Shown: in pieces, positions 48,066-60,149 of the stretch
How positions within the stretch are numbered: the stretch's first letter is position 1
Layout: every line of letters starts with the position of its first letter
DNA from: Viola odorata
Taxonomy: Eukaryota; Streptophyta; Magnoliopsida; Malpighiales; Violaceae
Length of the DNA stretch: 64,000 bases
NCBI GenBank assembly: GCA_963691705.1
Contig: OY829545.1
Span: 13,345,893-13,409,892 of the forward strand
Reading direction: 5' to 3'
The notes under the pieces: model-generated
Seen by the model: only the letters and a program-made list of their open reading frames with translations
What the model was told of the DNA's origin: nothing
Database searches by the model: none
Made by a program: the position numbers and the translations under genes

Positions 48066-49041
48066 ATGGGTCGTCGTCTCCTTGAAATGAGAGGTGTGTG
48101 TTGGTGTTGACTTTGCTGTTCCTGTGGCTTGGCCGTATTTAATTTGTGAGATTCTCATCTTTCTTGGAAAAGTTCTTAACCTTTTTTTCCTTCTTCTTTC
48201 TGTTTTTGTACTATCAATTTATTGTACTCACATCTTTGAAAAGCTCTCCTGCTGCATTTGTTTAAACATTGCTTGCTTTAATTGCGTTTCCATTTCCACG
48301 ATTTAGTCTCTGTTTATTTATTTATATTAAGATACTGTTCACGTGGCCTCCGTTTCATTCATTCAATTCTCTCTTTTTTTCTTCCATCATTTGGTCAAAA
48401 TATTAATTAGTTGTCCTGCATAATAATATTTTTAAAAAAAAAATTGGCGTCTGTCTACTCTGCCACTTCCTCTATTTCTCTTTCTCTCTTTGATTTCCAT
48501 GTTCTATGATATGAATGAAACCAGTTGTCCTTTTCCATAATCTCTTTCTTCATTGATTTTTTTTTAGCACTGAAGAACAGAGTCGCTTCAAAGAACTGTT
48601 CTTTCTCTTCTTTTAAGGACCTTTTTATTTTTTGATTTTTTTTGAAAAGTGAGAAGATATGCAATAATCTGTAAAGTTCAATCATTTTCCCTTTCTCTGG
48701 TCCCCAGTAAAGTTATAGTTTGATCGACTCTCTCTCTCGCTCCAGGAAAGCTTTTCCCTTTTGGTAATTTCTTAAATGATAACTTATTGATGTTAAAATT
48801 TATGCACCAAGTATGAAGAAATGGTGTGCATGTGTTTCACAATCAACACCAGTCATCTTCTTCTCATCCATATTATGATTTCTTCCGGTTCATCTTTTTA
48901 CTTTCTTGGTGGGTCATTTATTCCACTCCGTTCTTTCCAGGACCCCATTATTAATCAAGCTTTTCTAACAATTTATTTTCTTTCCTTTCTCTGTTTCTGT
49001 TGAAATTGTTTCAGGGAATAGAAGAGGAAGAAGATAAAAGG
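48066..49041 (+). other. 5'-UTR intron and junction-spanning uORF of ABCC4
   Basis: A donor at 48094 (GAGAG|GTGTGT) and an acceptor ending at 49014 (TTTCAG|GG) suggest a 921-bp intron in the leader. After splicing, the ATG at 48066 opens a 16-codon frame (MGRRLLEMRGNRRGRR) that stops at 49039-49041, about 40 bases before the main ATG. The intron and uORF are inferred from sequence only. Confidence 0.45.
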
Positions 49042-49079
49042 AGTGCACTTTCTTTCTTTCATTTGAAGATTGTAAAACA

Positions 49080-52000
49080 ATGTCTTCTGATTCATTGATC
49101 ACCTCATTCTCATGCTCAAGCTCTGTGGTTCAATCTTCAGGGGATTTGTCTACTCCATTGATGATACTTCAATGGCTTAGATTCATTTCCCTCTCCCCAT
49201 GTCCTCAAAGAGCTCTCTTAGCTTCTGTTGATATTCTGTTCCTGCTTGTCCTCCTGCTGTTGGCAGTTCAAAAGCTTTACTCTAGATTTGTATCGAGTAG
49301 CCGTGCCGATTCTGACATCAACAAGCCCCTTATTGGAAACAACAGAGCTCAAATCAGAACTACTATTATGTTTAACTTCTCTTTGGTTGCAACTGTTATC
49401 TTAGCTGTCGGTTACATTGTTGTGTGCATTCTTGCATTCAGTGGATTCACTGGATTGCAATGGAAAGTAGTTGATGGCTGTTTTTGGTTAGTTCAAGCAG
49501 TAACTCATGCAGTGGTTGCAATCTTGATCATTCATGAGAAGAGATTTCAGGCTGTTAAGCACCCGCTTTCTCTTCGAGTTTATTGGGTTGCCAATTTCGT
49601 ACTCATTTCCCTGTTTGTGTCGTCGGGAATCATCCGTTTGATCGCGGTGAATCATAATTTGATCTGGGATGATGTAGTGTCGATAGCCTCTTTCCCATTT
49701 TCGATTGTTCTTCTCATTGCTGGTGTTAGAGGGTCAACTGGGATTATTACATCGGCCGCCACAGAATCTGAAGAAGTAATGGATGGTGAAGCCACACTAT
49801 ATGACCCTCTTTTGGAGAAATCCAATGTGAGTGGTTTTGCTAATGCTTCATTTCTGTCTAAGGCCTTTTGGATTTGGATTAATCCCCTGATGAGTAAAGG
49901 CTACAAATCTCCTCTCAAATTGAGCGACGTCCCACAACTTTCGCCGGAGCATAGAGCTGAAAGAATGTCTCGGATCTTTGAATCTAATTGGCCCAAACCG
50001 AATGAAAATTCTAAGAATCCTGTCAGGACCACATTGCTCAGGACCTTTAAGAAGGAGATTGCCTTCACTGCCTCCCTTGCAATTATCAAGTTGTGTGTTG
50101 CTTATGTCGGGCCTGTTCTCATTCAAAGTTTTGTTGATTACACAGCTGGCAGAAGAAGCTCTCCTTATGAAGGATACTATCTTATATTGATTCTCCTCTC
50201 AGCAAAATTTGTTGAGGTTTTATGTACTCACCAATTTAACTTCAATTCCCAGAAGCTTGGAACGCTCATTCGATCTACGCTCATCACTTCTCTATACAAA
50301 AAGGGGCTGAGATTATCGTGCTCTGCTCGTCAGGCTCATGGTGTTGGACAGATTGTCAATTACATGGCTGTTGATGCCCAGCAACTGTCGGATATGATGT
50401 TACAGTTACATTCTATATGGTTAATGCCACTGCAAGTTGGTGTTGCTTTGGTGCTTTTATATAGAGCACTTGGAGCCTCGGTGCTCACCGCATTGGTGGG
50501 AATTAGTGCTGTTCTTGTGTTTGTTGTGTATGGGAACAAAAGAAATAATAAATTCCAAGGGTTGTTGATGGAGAACCGTGATTCAAGGATGAAAGCGACG
50601 AATGAGATGCTTAATTACATGCGTGTGATCAAGTTCCAGGCATGGGAGGAACACTTCAACAAGAGAATTCAAAGCTTCCGTGAATCAGAATACGAATGGC
50701 TTTCGAAGTTCTTGTACTCAATCGCTGGCAACTTAATTGTGATGTGGAGCACACCATTACTAGTATCAGTCTTCACATTCGCTACCGCACTTATGATGGG
50801 AGTCCGACTCAGTGCAGGGACAGTGTTCACGACGACGTCCCTTTTCAAAATCTTGCAGGAGCCTATTAGGGCATTCCCCCAGTCTTTGATATCCCTTTCT
50901 CAAGCAATGATATCACTGGCGAGGTTGGATCGGTATATGCTAAGTACGGAGTTGGTGGAGGAAGCAGTGGAAAGAGTGCATGGTTGTGAGGGTAAAGTTG
51001 CTTTGGAAGTTAAGGATGGGGTATTTAGTTGGGACGACGAAGCTGAAGCTGAAGTTCTGAAGAATATAAATATGGAGATCAACAAAGGGGAGATTACTGC
51101 CATTGTTGGGACTGTGGGATCTGGGAAGTCCTCTCTCCTTGCCTCGGTGCTTGGTGAGATGCACAAAATAGCAGGAAAGGTATGAATTCGTGACCATAAT
51201 TCTTGGGATGTATTCATTTACTAGTGTTATGTTTGCATCTGATGATCATTTCTCATGCTTACCTACTAGCTACTTCAGTGTTTATGAATCGTCTACTGTT
51301 CTAATAACAGGTCAAGGTTTGCGGAACAACTGCCTATGTTGCTCAAACATCATGGATTCAGAATAGCACGATCGAAGAGAACATTCTATTTGGTTTGCCA
51401 ATGGACAGGGAGAAATATAAGGAAGTTATCAGGACTTGTTGCTTGGAGAAGGACTTGGAAATGATGGAGTATGGAGACCAGACTGAGATCGGAGAGCGTG
51501 GCATCAACCTCAGTGGTGGCCAGAAGCAGAGGATACAGCTTGCCAGGGCTGTATATCAAGATTGTGATATCTATCTTCTTGATGATGTTTTTAGTGCCGT
51601 TGATGCGCATACAGGGTCTGACATATTTAAGGTGTGCTGTCCATATATTTACTTTCTCTCAAGTTTCATTGATCAAGACTCAATTTTAGGCCATCTATGT
51701 GAATTCAGGTTTATACGAAAATGGCAGTTCGATTAATGTTGTCACCTCTTGTAGGAATGTATAAGAGGAGCACTGAAGGGCAAGACCATCTTACTTGTAA
51801 CCCACCAAGTTGACTTCTTGCATAATGTTGATCTTATCTTGGTAAGTTCAATATCACATTGTTTGTTCATGCTTTCCTCAGACTTTTGATTTCTGAAAAA
51901 AACAAGTATTTCCTTATACCAGGTCATGCGAGATGGAATGATAGTGCAATCAGGACGGTACGATAATCTCCTAGAATCAGGCATGGATTTTGGAGCGCTT

Positions 52001-54869
52001 GTGGCTGCTCATGAAACTTCAATGGAACTTGTAGAAGCTGGAGCCACAATGCCTGCTGAAACCTCAGCCAAATCACCGAAATCTCCTCGAGCCCCTTTGA
52101 TCCTCGCAGAAACCAATGGTGAAACCAAACTTCTAGAACAAGCAAAGCCAGATAAGGGAGATTCCAAACTCATTAAAGAGGAGGAAAGAGAAACTGGCAA
52201 AGTGGGCTGGTATGTATATAAACAGTACTGCACCGAGGCTTTTGGATGGTGGGGTGTGGTATTCGCTCTGCTCTTTTCCCTAGTATGGCAAGGATCTTTA
52301 ATGGCTGGTGACTACTGGTTATCATATGCAACTTCAGAAAAAAATGCCGCATCATTCGACCCTTCTCAATTCATAATGGTCTATGGCCTTATTGCGGTCA
52401 TCTCCATGTTCCTCTTAATAGTGAGGTCTTATTTTGTTACATTTTTGGGTCTGAAGACAGCTCAAATTTTCTTTACTGGGATCCTTCGTAGCATCTTACA
52501 CGCACCTATGTCGTTCTTTGACACAACACCTTCCGGAAGAATACTCAGTCGGGTACAAACAAAAGTCTCAATTATGGTTTTCTTTCCATTTGAGCCATGG
52601 TTTACTGATATGCATTACGTTTTAAACTTGCTGAATTATAATTGTGGAAGAAGGGTTTATTGTTGAGCTTGTTTCAACTTTTTTTTCCCAGGCATCATCT
52701 GATCAAACCAATGTTGATATCTTACTTCCCTTCATCTTGAGTCTTGCAATTGCCATGTACTTTACGTTGTTCAGCATCATCATTATTACGTGTCAATATT
52801 CTTGGCCAACAGCGTTCTTCATACTTCCGCTTGGTTGGTTGAACATTTGGTATCGGGTAAGAGCTCTTGTACTATCCTCTTGTTGGTGCTTGTGAGTTGT
52901 TGTTGAAGAATTTTGTTACACTCTAGTCCTTCATGCAATCTTTAACCCATAGCTTTGAGTTTCATTTGTTTTTCTGATTGGTTTGCAGAATTACTACCTT
53001 GCAACTTCTCGAGAATTAACTCGCCTAGACTCAATTACTAAAGCACCTGTCATTCATCACTTCTCGGAAAGCATCTCAGGAGTTATGACAATCCGCGCTT
53101 TCGGAAAGCAGCGTAGTTTCTGTCAGGAAAATGTTAACCGAGTTAATTCCAACTTGCGTATGGATTTTCACAACTATGGATCAAATGAATGGTTGGGTTT
53201 CCGGTTAGAACTGATTGGAAGCATCTTCCTCTGCATTTCTGTTATGTTCATGATCATCTTGCCTAGCAGTATTATAAAGCCAGGTAATCAGATATGCTTC
53301 AAGCAAGACCCAAAGTGCTGCAATGCCTTTACTCATGCCTGTTAATTGATCTTAAGGAAATGAATGATTCTTGTTAGAGCATCAAATTTTATTTTTCTTT
53401 CGGGTCTAAGTACTCAATTTTATTACATGATAAGAGTCTGACCAACTTTTCGCTTAATGTAGAGAATGTTGGCTTATCACTTTCGTATGGCCTTTCCCTC
53501 AATGGTGTGCTATTCTGGGGAGTATATACAAGTTGCTTTGTGGAGAATAGGATGGTTTCTGTCGAGAGGATTAAGCAGTTCACTAACATCGCATCGGAAG
53601 CACCATGGAAAATCGAAGCCCGGGTTCCTCCAACAACTTGGCCCGACCATGGAAATGTCGATCTCAAGGACCTGCAGGTAAATGCTCCAAGACTAATTTC
53701 TGGCTAGCTTATAGAGCACGAATTTATGCATCTCTATGGAAAATGAATCGTGATTGCTGTATTTTTGTTCTCTAGCCTCATGTGACGTACTAATTTTTGC
53801 TGAATTTTGGGCCACCAGGTTAGATATCGTCCAAACACACCTCTGGTTCTTAAAGGGCTTACACTCAGCATACGTGGAGGAGAGAAGATCGGTGTCGTTG
53901 GACGCACAGGGAGTGGGAAATCAACTTTGATTCAAGTTTTGTTTCGCCTGGTGGAACCTACAGGAGGGAAGATTATTATTGATGGCATTGACATTTGCAT
54001 GTTAGGACTCCATGATCTCAGGTCTCGCTTCGGCATCATCCCTCAAGAACCTGTTCTCTTTGAAGGAACTGTAAGAACCAACATTGATCCTCTAGGACAG
54101 TATACAGACGAGCAGATATGGAAGGTATTAATTCGTCACCCTTGTTAATTTACTTCGTAGGAAATTCTTTTGTATCAGTTATCATTTGCATTAGCTGTGA
54201 TAACTTAAACTGCTCTTGTAGGGTCTTGAACGCTGCCAACTTAAAGATGTAGTGGCTGCAAAACCCGAAAAGCTGGATTCTCCAGGTTTGTGTCACTTTT
54301 CCACTTCCATTCCTCCCTCGATCGAACAAATTTGTTTAGTAAAACTCTCAAGTCTCTAACTGGTACGTGTGGTTGTGTAGTTGTTGACAGTGGGGACAAC
54401 TGGAGTGTGGGGCAGAGACAACTTATGTGTTTGGGGAGAGTTTTGCTGAAACACAGCCGTCTATTGTTCATGGACGAGGCGACTGCTTCTGTTGATTCTC
54501 AAACAGATGCTGTGATTCAGAAGATCATCCGCGAGGACTTTGCTGCATGCACAATTATCAGCATTGCTCACAGGATACCCACAGTGATGGACTGTGATAG
54601 AGTGCTCGTCGTCGATGCAGGTCTGCTTATCTTTATGCTACTGCTCTTCTTTTCCATAATCTTTCTAACATTAACACTAATGTAGGCGAGAAACATACCG
54701 CGCCAGGTTGTTCAGGTTGTTCAGGTTATTGATTTATGTTTTCTGAGTTTCCTATCTTCTATACACAGGGTGGGCTAAAGAATACGACAGGCCAGCTACT
54801 TTGCTCGAGAGGCCATCGCTCTTTGGGGCGTTGGTTCAGGAATATGCCAATCGCTCAGCTGGATTATAA
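49080..54869 (+). CDS. ABCC4: ABC transporter C family, ABCC4/MRP4 type
   Basis: Eleven exons (49080-51179, 51311-51631, 51755-51841, 51923-52552, 52692-52856, 52989-53283, 53463-53677, 53819-54124, 54222-54285, 54381-54620, 54769-54869) give 1507 residues, the usual full length. The order is an N-terminal hydrophobic TMD0 (about residues 45-230), TMD1 (about 310-600), NBD1, TMD2, NBD2. NBD1 has Walker [10 protein letters not shown] (677-685), LSGGQKQR (from 767) and [15 protein letters not shown]2 has Walker [10 protein letters not shown] (1299-1307), WSVGQRQL and [13 protein letters not shown]. The second signature is degenerate, as normal in ABCC. The C-terminus [22 protein letters not shown] is the family's standard end. 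Relatives export folates, glutathione conjugates or cytokinin, at the plasma membrane or tonoplast; the substrate cannot be read from sequence. ABCC4 versus its sister ABCC14 is decided mainly by the recalled WDR89/ABCC4 linkage. Confidence 0.94.
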
Positions 54870-55467
54870 ATATACACCCTACATGGAGCTAGTTCAAATT
54901 TTGGATGAAAAAACCATCCTTAGCTGCTAAAAGAGTGAGAAATGAAGTGCTCCTAAAACCCTGTAGCTTGTAGTAGAGGCAATATATGTCGAATAATCAG
55001 GCAGTTCGAACACAGAAAAAAGTGGTAGAAATTGCCAGATGATGCTAGTGCAGCTGAGTTTTTGCGCATCTTTCTTGAAGAAGGTTAACTGGTTGAAGTG
55101 TTTTGAGTGATCGAGATCTTGTTCTTGCAACCGGGCGAAAAAGAAGAAGACATTGTTGTATGAAATATTTTCTGATTGTCATTCAGATAAATATAAATGT
55201 TAACTGCTTCATCAAAATCGCTATTTCGTGTTCTTCCAAGAATTCACAGATTTATTTACAGATTGCAGGCGGTGATTTGAATGAGCTCAATGGACGTACA
55301 ATATTACCAATTACATAAATACAATACAATAAAATAAAATACAATCATTGTTTTCACTCAAATTATAAACACTTTACTTAGTATTAAATTAATAATCACT
55401 CTTATTAAACATATTCAACCGGACAAATTCTCCTTAACCAATCCAGATTCCAGAAGATGAGAGTTTT
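54870..55467. other. Convergent intergenic region (ABCC4 and USP 3' flanks)
   Basis: This holds the 3' UTR of ABCC4 and AT-rich DNA with AATACAATA runs at 55315-55345. No gene is seen. Confidence 0.5.
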
Positions 55468-56310
55468 TCAGTGTTTGATCTTGGGCCTCTTGACAATCAT
55501 GACTGTGCAATGAGCATGATGAGCGCAGTAATCGCTCACACTCCCAAGAACAGCCCTGTATTATCCCAAAATAATTAATCCAAAATTAAGAGGGAGAGAG
55601 TTACAAAAAAACCAGTATTTCAGAACGGAGAGAGTTACCTTTTAAGAACTCCATAACCATGGCTACCCACAGCAAGAATTGAAGCATGGTGTTTGTCCAC
55701 CGCGTCACACAGCACATTTCTAGCATCTCCTTCCACCACTTCAAATGTCACATCAGTCACCTGCACCATATCAAACAGAATCATCAACGACAACGTGGCA
55801 ATTCAACGAGCTTGTAATATCTGTACGAGTCAAGAAGTGCTCGGTCTCAATTCGACGTTCACTAATCTCATACTAGTGAAACAAAATTCAGAATTGAATA
55901 GAAAGAAACTGAAAAACGAAATCAATTGATCAATCATAGCTTACCGATTTAGCATGGCAGAGTTCCTTGGATTTTTCAACAAGTCTAGCAGCAATCGTCT
56001 TCAAATCAGACTCCACATACGGCAAAACCTCAGCAGCCCCTTCAACAAACGAACTACTAATTAATCCTTGATTAGTTAAATTAAATCTCCCTTGATACTC
56101 ATTAGGACTCTAAGTAATTAGTTAGTTACCAGGTCCAGCAAGACCGACGACTTGAGTAGCGAGGGGCTTGGCGTGGACGATGACGAGCTTGTAAGCGGGA
56201 GCAGCATCAGGAGTTCGGAAGAAATGATCCAGCGTCCACTCCAGCGCGTAATTGCTGTGATCGCTGTCGTCGATTCCGACCACCATCACCGGCTTCTCCA
56301 CCTCCGCCAT
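55468..56310 (-). CDS. Universal stress protein A-like protein (USP domain)
   Basis: Four exons on the minus strand (56310-56130, 56039-55945, 55760-55639, 55555-55468) give 161 residues. The N-terminal strand MVVGIDDSDHSNYALEWTLDHFF and the C-terminal nucleotide-binding motif G-2x-G-9x-G-S (GSHGYGVLKRAVLGS) are complete, so it is an ATP-binding USP. The end is HCTVMIVKRPKIKH. USPs of this small single-domain type are soluble and induced by hypoxia, drought or pathogens; the biochemical role is poorly known. A truncated paralogue lies at 59269-59817 on the same strand, so this was a tandem pair. Confidence 0.93.
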
Positions 56311-56412
56311 TGAAGAAAACTTCCACTCTGTTCTTTTTGCAGAAGTGGAAAGTTGCAGAGAAACGAATTTGACTTTTTGGGTACGTTTAGCTTTGCGTGG
56401 AGCATTTTTCCT

Positions 56413-56424
56413 TTTTATAAAGAG
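56413..56424 (-). promoter_or_regulatory. Probable TATA box of the USP gene
   Basis: TTTATAAAAAGG on the minus strand lies about 105 bases upstream of the USP ATG at 56310. Confidence 0.5.
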
Positions 56425-56760
56425 AGAGGAGGACCACTAACTCTAACCAACTACTGGGCACAGAAAGGGGGGGTGGGGGTTATTTTAAATCCATTTATTT
56501 AGCTAAAAATGACGTTGTTTCTCTCGTTTTCTCCCCCGTTTCTTCTGTAAGGATGAAACGCGTTCAATGAATGTGTATTGGGCCCTTCAAAGCCCATCTT
56601 GTGGAAAATCACAACTTTAAGGCCCGGCCCATGTTGGATTAATCCAATAATCTGTTTCCCATTCCTAAAATTTAAAATGTCATGGGGAAAAACTCCACTT
56701 TTTTTTTTTTAGCTCAATGCTACTGCCTCAAAGCAACATGCATCGAGTTCGAATTTCCTA

Positions 56761-57002
56761 CTCCCTCCTTCCCCAAAAGAATGACGTTTACTATTTTGGC
56801 ACGTATTTCAAAACGGCTGGATGACTAACTATTTGACCCCAAAACATTTCGTACTTTTTTTCGAACGTACGTTAATCCTTAACGTACTTAACGTACTTCC
56901 GAGAAAAAATTAGGGGTAAAATTGTCTCAAATAGTGAATCATCCGGCCGTCTTGAGATGTGTTCCAGAATAGTAAACGTCATTTTTTTGGGGAAGGAGGG
57001 AG
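56761..57002. mobile_element. Stowaway-like MITE (242 bp)
   Basis: The ends CTCCCTCCTTCCCCAAAA and (reverse complement) CTCCCTCCTTCCCCAAAA are inverted and continue into ATGACGTTTACTATT on both sides, about 35 bases with one mismatch. TA flanks both ends (56759-56760 and 57003-57004). The centre carries inverted CGTACGTTAATCCTTAACGTAC sequence shared with the next element. Confidence 0.9.
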
Positions 57003-57344
57003 TATTTAGTAAATATGGATAAGTAGAATTGGCTAGTGAGAGAGAGGAAGAAAAAAGACTTAAGGAATGAAAGTGCTCCGGACATCAAAGCAAAGACTCT
57101 TATTGTTATTGTTGTTGGCAGCATTAAGAATAATGCTTAATTGACCAGAATCCACAAACACCTAGGTACATAAGAGACACGGTTATTAAATACATTTGGT
57201 GTATTTATTACTGGCGTTCTTCACTTTTTTTATTGAGACAAATTAACAAGTGTGAACCCACTTTTAAATTGTTAAAAAATAAATTTCATGTGAATCTTAT
57301 GAATGAGAGAATGCATTATTATATTATAGCTTGTGTATTTTTAT

Positions 57345-57557
57345 TAAATGACTCTTATTATTTGGGCACACATATTAAGGAGGTCGAATGACTCACTATT
57401 TGATCCAAAAAAATTCTGTACAATTTTTTTCACAATTTTTTTTCGAGCGTACGTTAATCCTTAACGTACGTTTGAGAAAAAATTCGGGGCAAAATTATCT
57501 CAAATAGTGAGTCGTCTGACTTCCTTAATATACGTGCCCAAATAGTAAGAGCCATTT
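57345..57557. mobile_element. Related MITE copy with altered ends
   Basis: The inverted ends AAATGACTCTTATTATTTGG and (reverse complement) AAATGGCTCTTACTATTTGG enclose a core that matches the element at 56761-57002, including ACTCACTATTTGATCC and the CGTACGTTAATCC palindrome. The CTCCCTCC terminus is absent, so the copy is diverged or truncated at both ends. Confidence 0.7.
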
Positions 57558-57639
57558 AAAACAAACTGGATGACTAATATATACTTTTTTTTAGAAGATA
57601 ACCCTTTATTATTGCTGATTTTGGTAGGAGTGTATGTAT

Positions 57640-59290
57640 ACGAGCCGGTTCGGTCCAGTTTTTACCTGGAACTGGACCGAATCGTTGCTAACAATTAGGG
57701 ACGGTTCCGATCCGGTCCGGTTCCGATTCTGACTCTTTTTTTTTTTTAATCTGGGCGACGTGGCACGTTAAGATTTCGCCACATCACCCATGATCCTACA
57801 ATCTTTGAAAATAAAAGGCAAAGGTGCAAGCAATGAGTTTCGAACCCGTTTGCATTGGCAAAGGGGGGCAAATAACTTGCTAGTTGTCACTACGCTACCA
57901 CAAATGTTGTGATTAAAGTGTGAAAGTTTTATCTATATATTAATATACAACATCCATTGACAAAACGACATCATTTAGTTATTAAACACACAGTTTTGAT
58001 TTTTTTTAATAAAAATAATGCTTTAATTTACCAATTTATAAATGATAGCCTAATATTATAAAAATATTTTAGATAAATCTTTAATTTTTATGATACAAAA
58101 CATATAAAAATTTAAAGTGACTAAATATTAATAAATAATAAGTATTAATATATTGAAATGCAATGAATATGTTTAACAAATATCTAGTCAATAAGTATCA
58201 TACTTCATATCGAGCCTAACATATACACATGAAGAATTTTCAAGTATAATCATGCTTCATATGAAGATAAGATTAGATCACTTACATTCAGAGCTTCAAA
58301 AATATACTTGAACAATACCATAGTTAATTAGTTATACTCATGTACTGCGTAACACATTAATACAATTTAAATTTAAATCCTAAACCTCTAAACAATTAAC
58401 TCAAGTAAATAATGATATTGAAATATAGATACCATAAATCTAAATCATAAATGTCCATTAACCATTATGCAACTTCATTATTTTAGTTGTCATCTAATTA
58501 GTAATTACATTTTTTTTATGACAATTGACATCATTCTTTTTTACAACAATATAATTCTCTTTTTATTAAGTAAAATACTGAACAATAAACATATATCCAC
58601 GATATATCTTAATAATTATATATTAGAGTAAGGATTAATGGTAACATTACTAGTATATGCCGTATCATTAACAATTAATGGTCTTAGTTTATACATATAG
58701 TTAACTGATGACATGGCTATTACAATTTACAATAATATAGTTTTTTCCTCATAATAATTCTTATACAAATTTCTTAGTAAAATTTTATATTTAAAATAAC
58801 AAATAAAAAAATTTAGAATTTTAGTTAAGTTTAAAAGGAAAAAAGGAAAAATAATAAAAAAATTCTATTTCTTGGTTCTTAGTGGTTACTATGGAAAAAA
58901 TATTTTTTCCTCGTAATAATTCTTATATAATTTTCTTAGTAAAATTTTCTATTTAAAATAATAAATAAAAGGAAAAAAATGAGGAGTTATGTTTAGAAGG
59001 AAAAGAAAAAGAAAAAAAAGTGGGATCCAAAGGGATTTGAACATCTCCACTTTAAGAGAGGAGTTAACCATTAAAACAAATTTAAACTTTGATATCATAG
59101 TGCATATATATATATATATATGAACCGGTTCTCCCGGTTTTACGGTTCGGTTTATAAATTTTAAAATTAAAGAACCGGATCAAACTAAAAATTTCGGTTT
59201 AGTCTGGTTCAGTCTTACGATTCCAAAAAAAAATTTAACGATTCAAACCGATTTAGTACGATTTTAATTCAGTTTCTAATTTGGGTCGGT
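57640..59290. mobile_element. Probable decayed DNA-transposon sequence
   Basis: Both edges are dense in GGTTCGGTCCGGTTCCG / CGGTTCGGTTT motifs (57640-57730 and 59120-59290), like hAT subterminal regions, and the interior is AT-rich and non-coding. I found no matching terminal inverted repeats or target duplication, so the borders are approximate. Minus-strand tRNA-like relics lie inside (about 57830-57910 and 59040-59095). Confidence 0.35.
58741..59026. repeat. Direct repeat, two copies, period about 162 bp
   Basis: TTTTTTCCTCATAATAATTC at 58741 recurs as TTTTTTCCTCGTAATAATTC at 58903. The similarity continues for roughly 70-120 bases through TCTTAGTAAAATTTT and AAATAAAA. Confidence 0.8.
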
Positions 59291-59817
59291 TTTTTCCTTT
59301 TGACAATCATAACAGTGCTATGCGCATGATGGGCACAGTAGTCGCTCACACTCCCAAGAACCGCCCTACATTACATACAATTGCAATTAATTTTCAAATT
59401 AACAATTCTTAATCACACTTTAAATTAAATATTGAATTACTAATTTTATAATTTTTCTTTCAGTAGTATAATTGGGTATTAATTATTTACCTTTTAAATG
59501 AACCATAACCATGGCTACCCACAACAAGAATAGACGCATGATGTCTTTCCACAGCCTCACATGGCACATTTCTGGCATCACCTTCCACCACTTCAGCCTC
59601 CACGTCGGCCACCTACAATACAAACAACCCATTAAGGAATTCGTAAAAGAGAGAGAAACCATAGAATTATAAGTTAATTTCAAGTTTACAACTAGTAATT
59701 AGTAGTACAATTTTTTGATTACCGATTTACTTCTGCATATTTCTTGAGCCCTTTCAACAATTCTTGAAGCATTCTTCTTTAGATTCGTGTCCACAATGGG
59801 CAAAAGATCAGCATCCC
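59269..59817 (-). pseudogene. Truncated USP paralogue lacking exon 1
   Basis: Exons 2-4 of the USP gene at 55468-56310 are present with identical sizes and phases for the first two: 59817-59723 (95), 59612-59491 (122) and 59365-59269 (97, against 88). They read GDADLLPIVDTNLKKNASRI, EVVEGDARNVPCEAVERHHA and GSHGYGSFKRAVLGSVSDYC, and the ATP motif is intact. No exon 1 encoding the MVVGIDDS strand occurs upstream as far as 63 kb; instead there is AT-rich DNA and a CACTA end at 60509. After MIVKR the normal tail is replaced by KKPTQIRN from the adjoining repeat-like sequence. It is most likely a pseudogene. Confidence 0.75.
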
Positions 59818-60149
59818 CTTCAATAAATAAAAAAATTACAAGAGTCAATTTATAAACAAGATAGTGTCAACTTTGGCATAATTAATCAATCATTAAATTT
59901 ATTCAATAACATAAATTTTATAATTTTAAAATCATTAATTAGTCATTAATTTATTTCAACGACATCACACCAGCTCAGACGACAGACTTAGATATATAAT
60001 AATTAATAACAAAAGTAATTTCATGGTTCACTTATGTATGTCATGAACAAAACTATAAAATCAAAATAACTCAAATAAATTGAAATAAATAAAAAATGGT
60101 GAATTGACGAACACAAGAATGGATTGGTGAGGTTAAACTGGTGGCGGGG

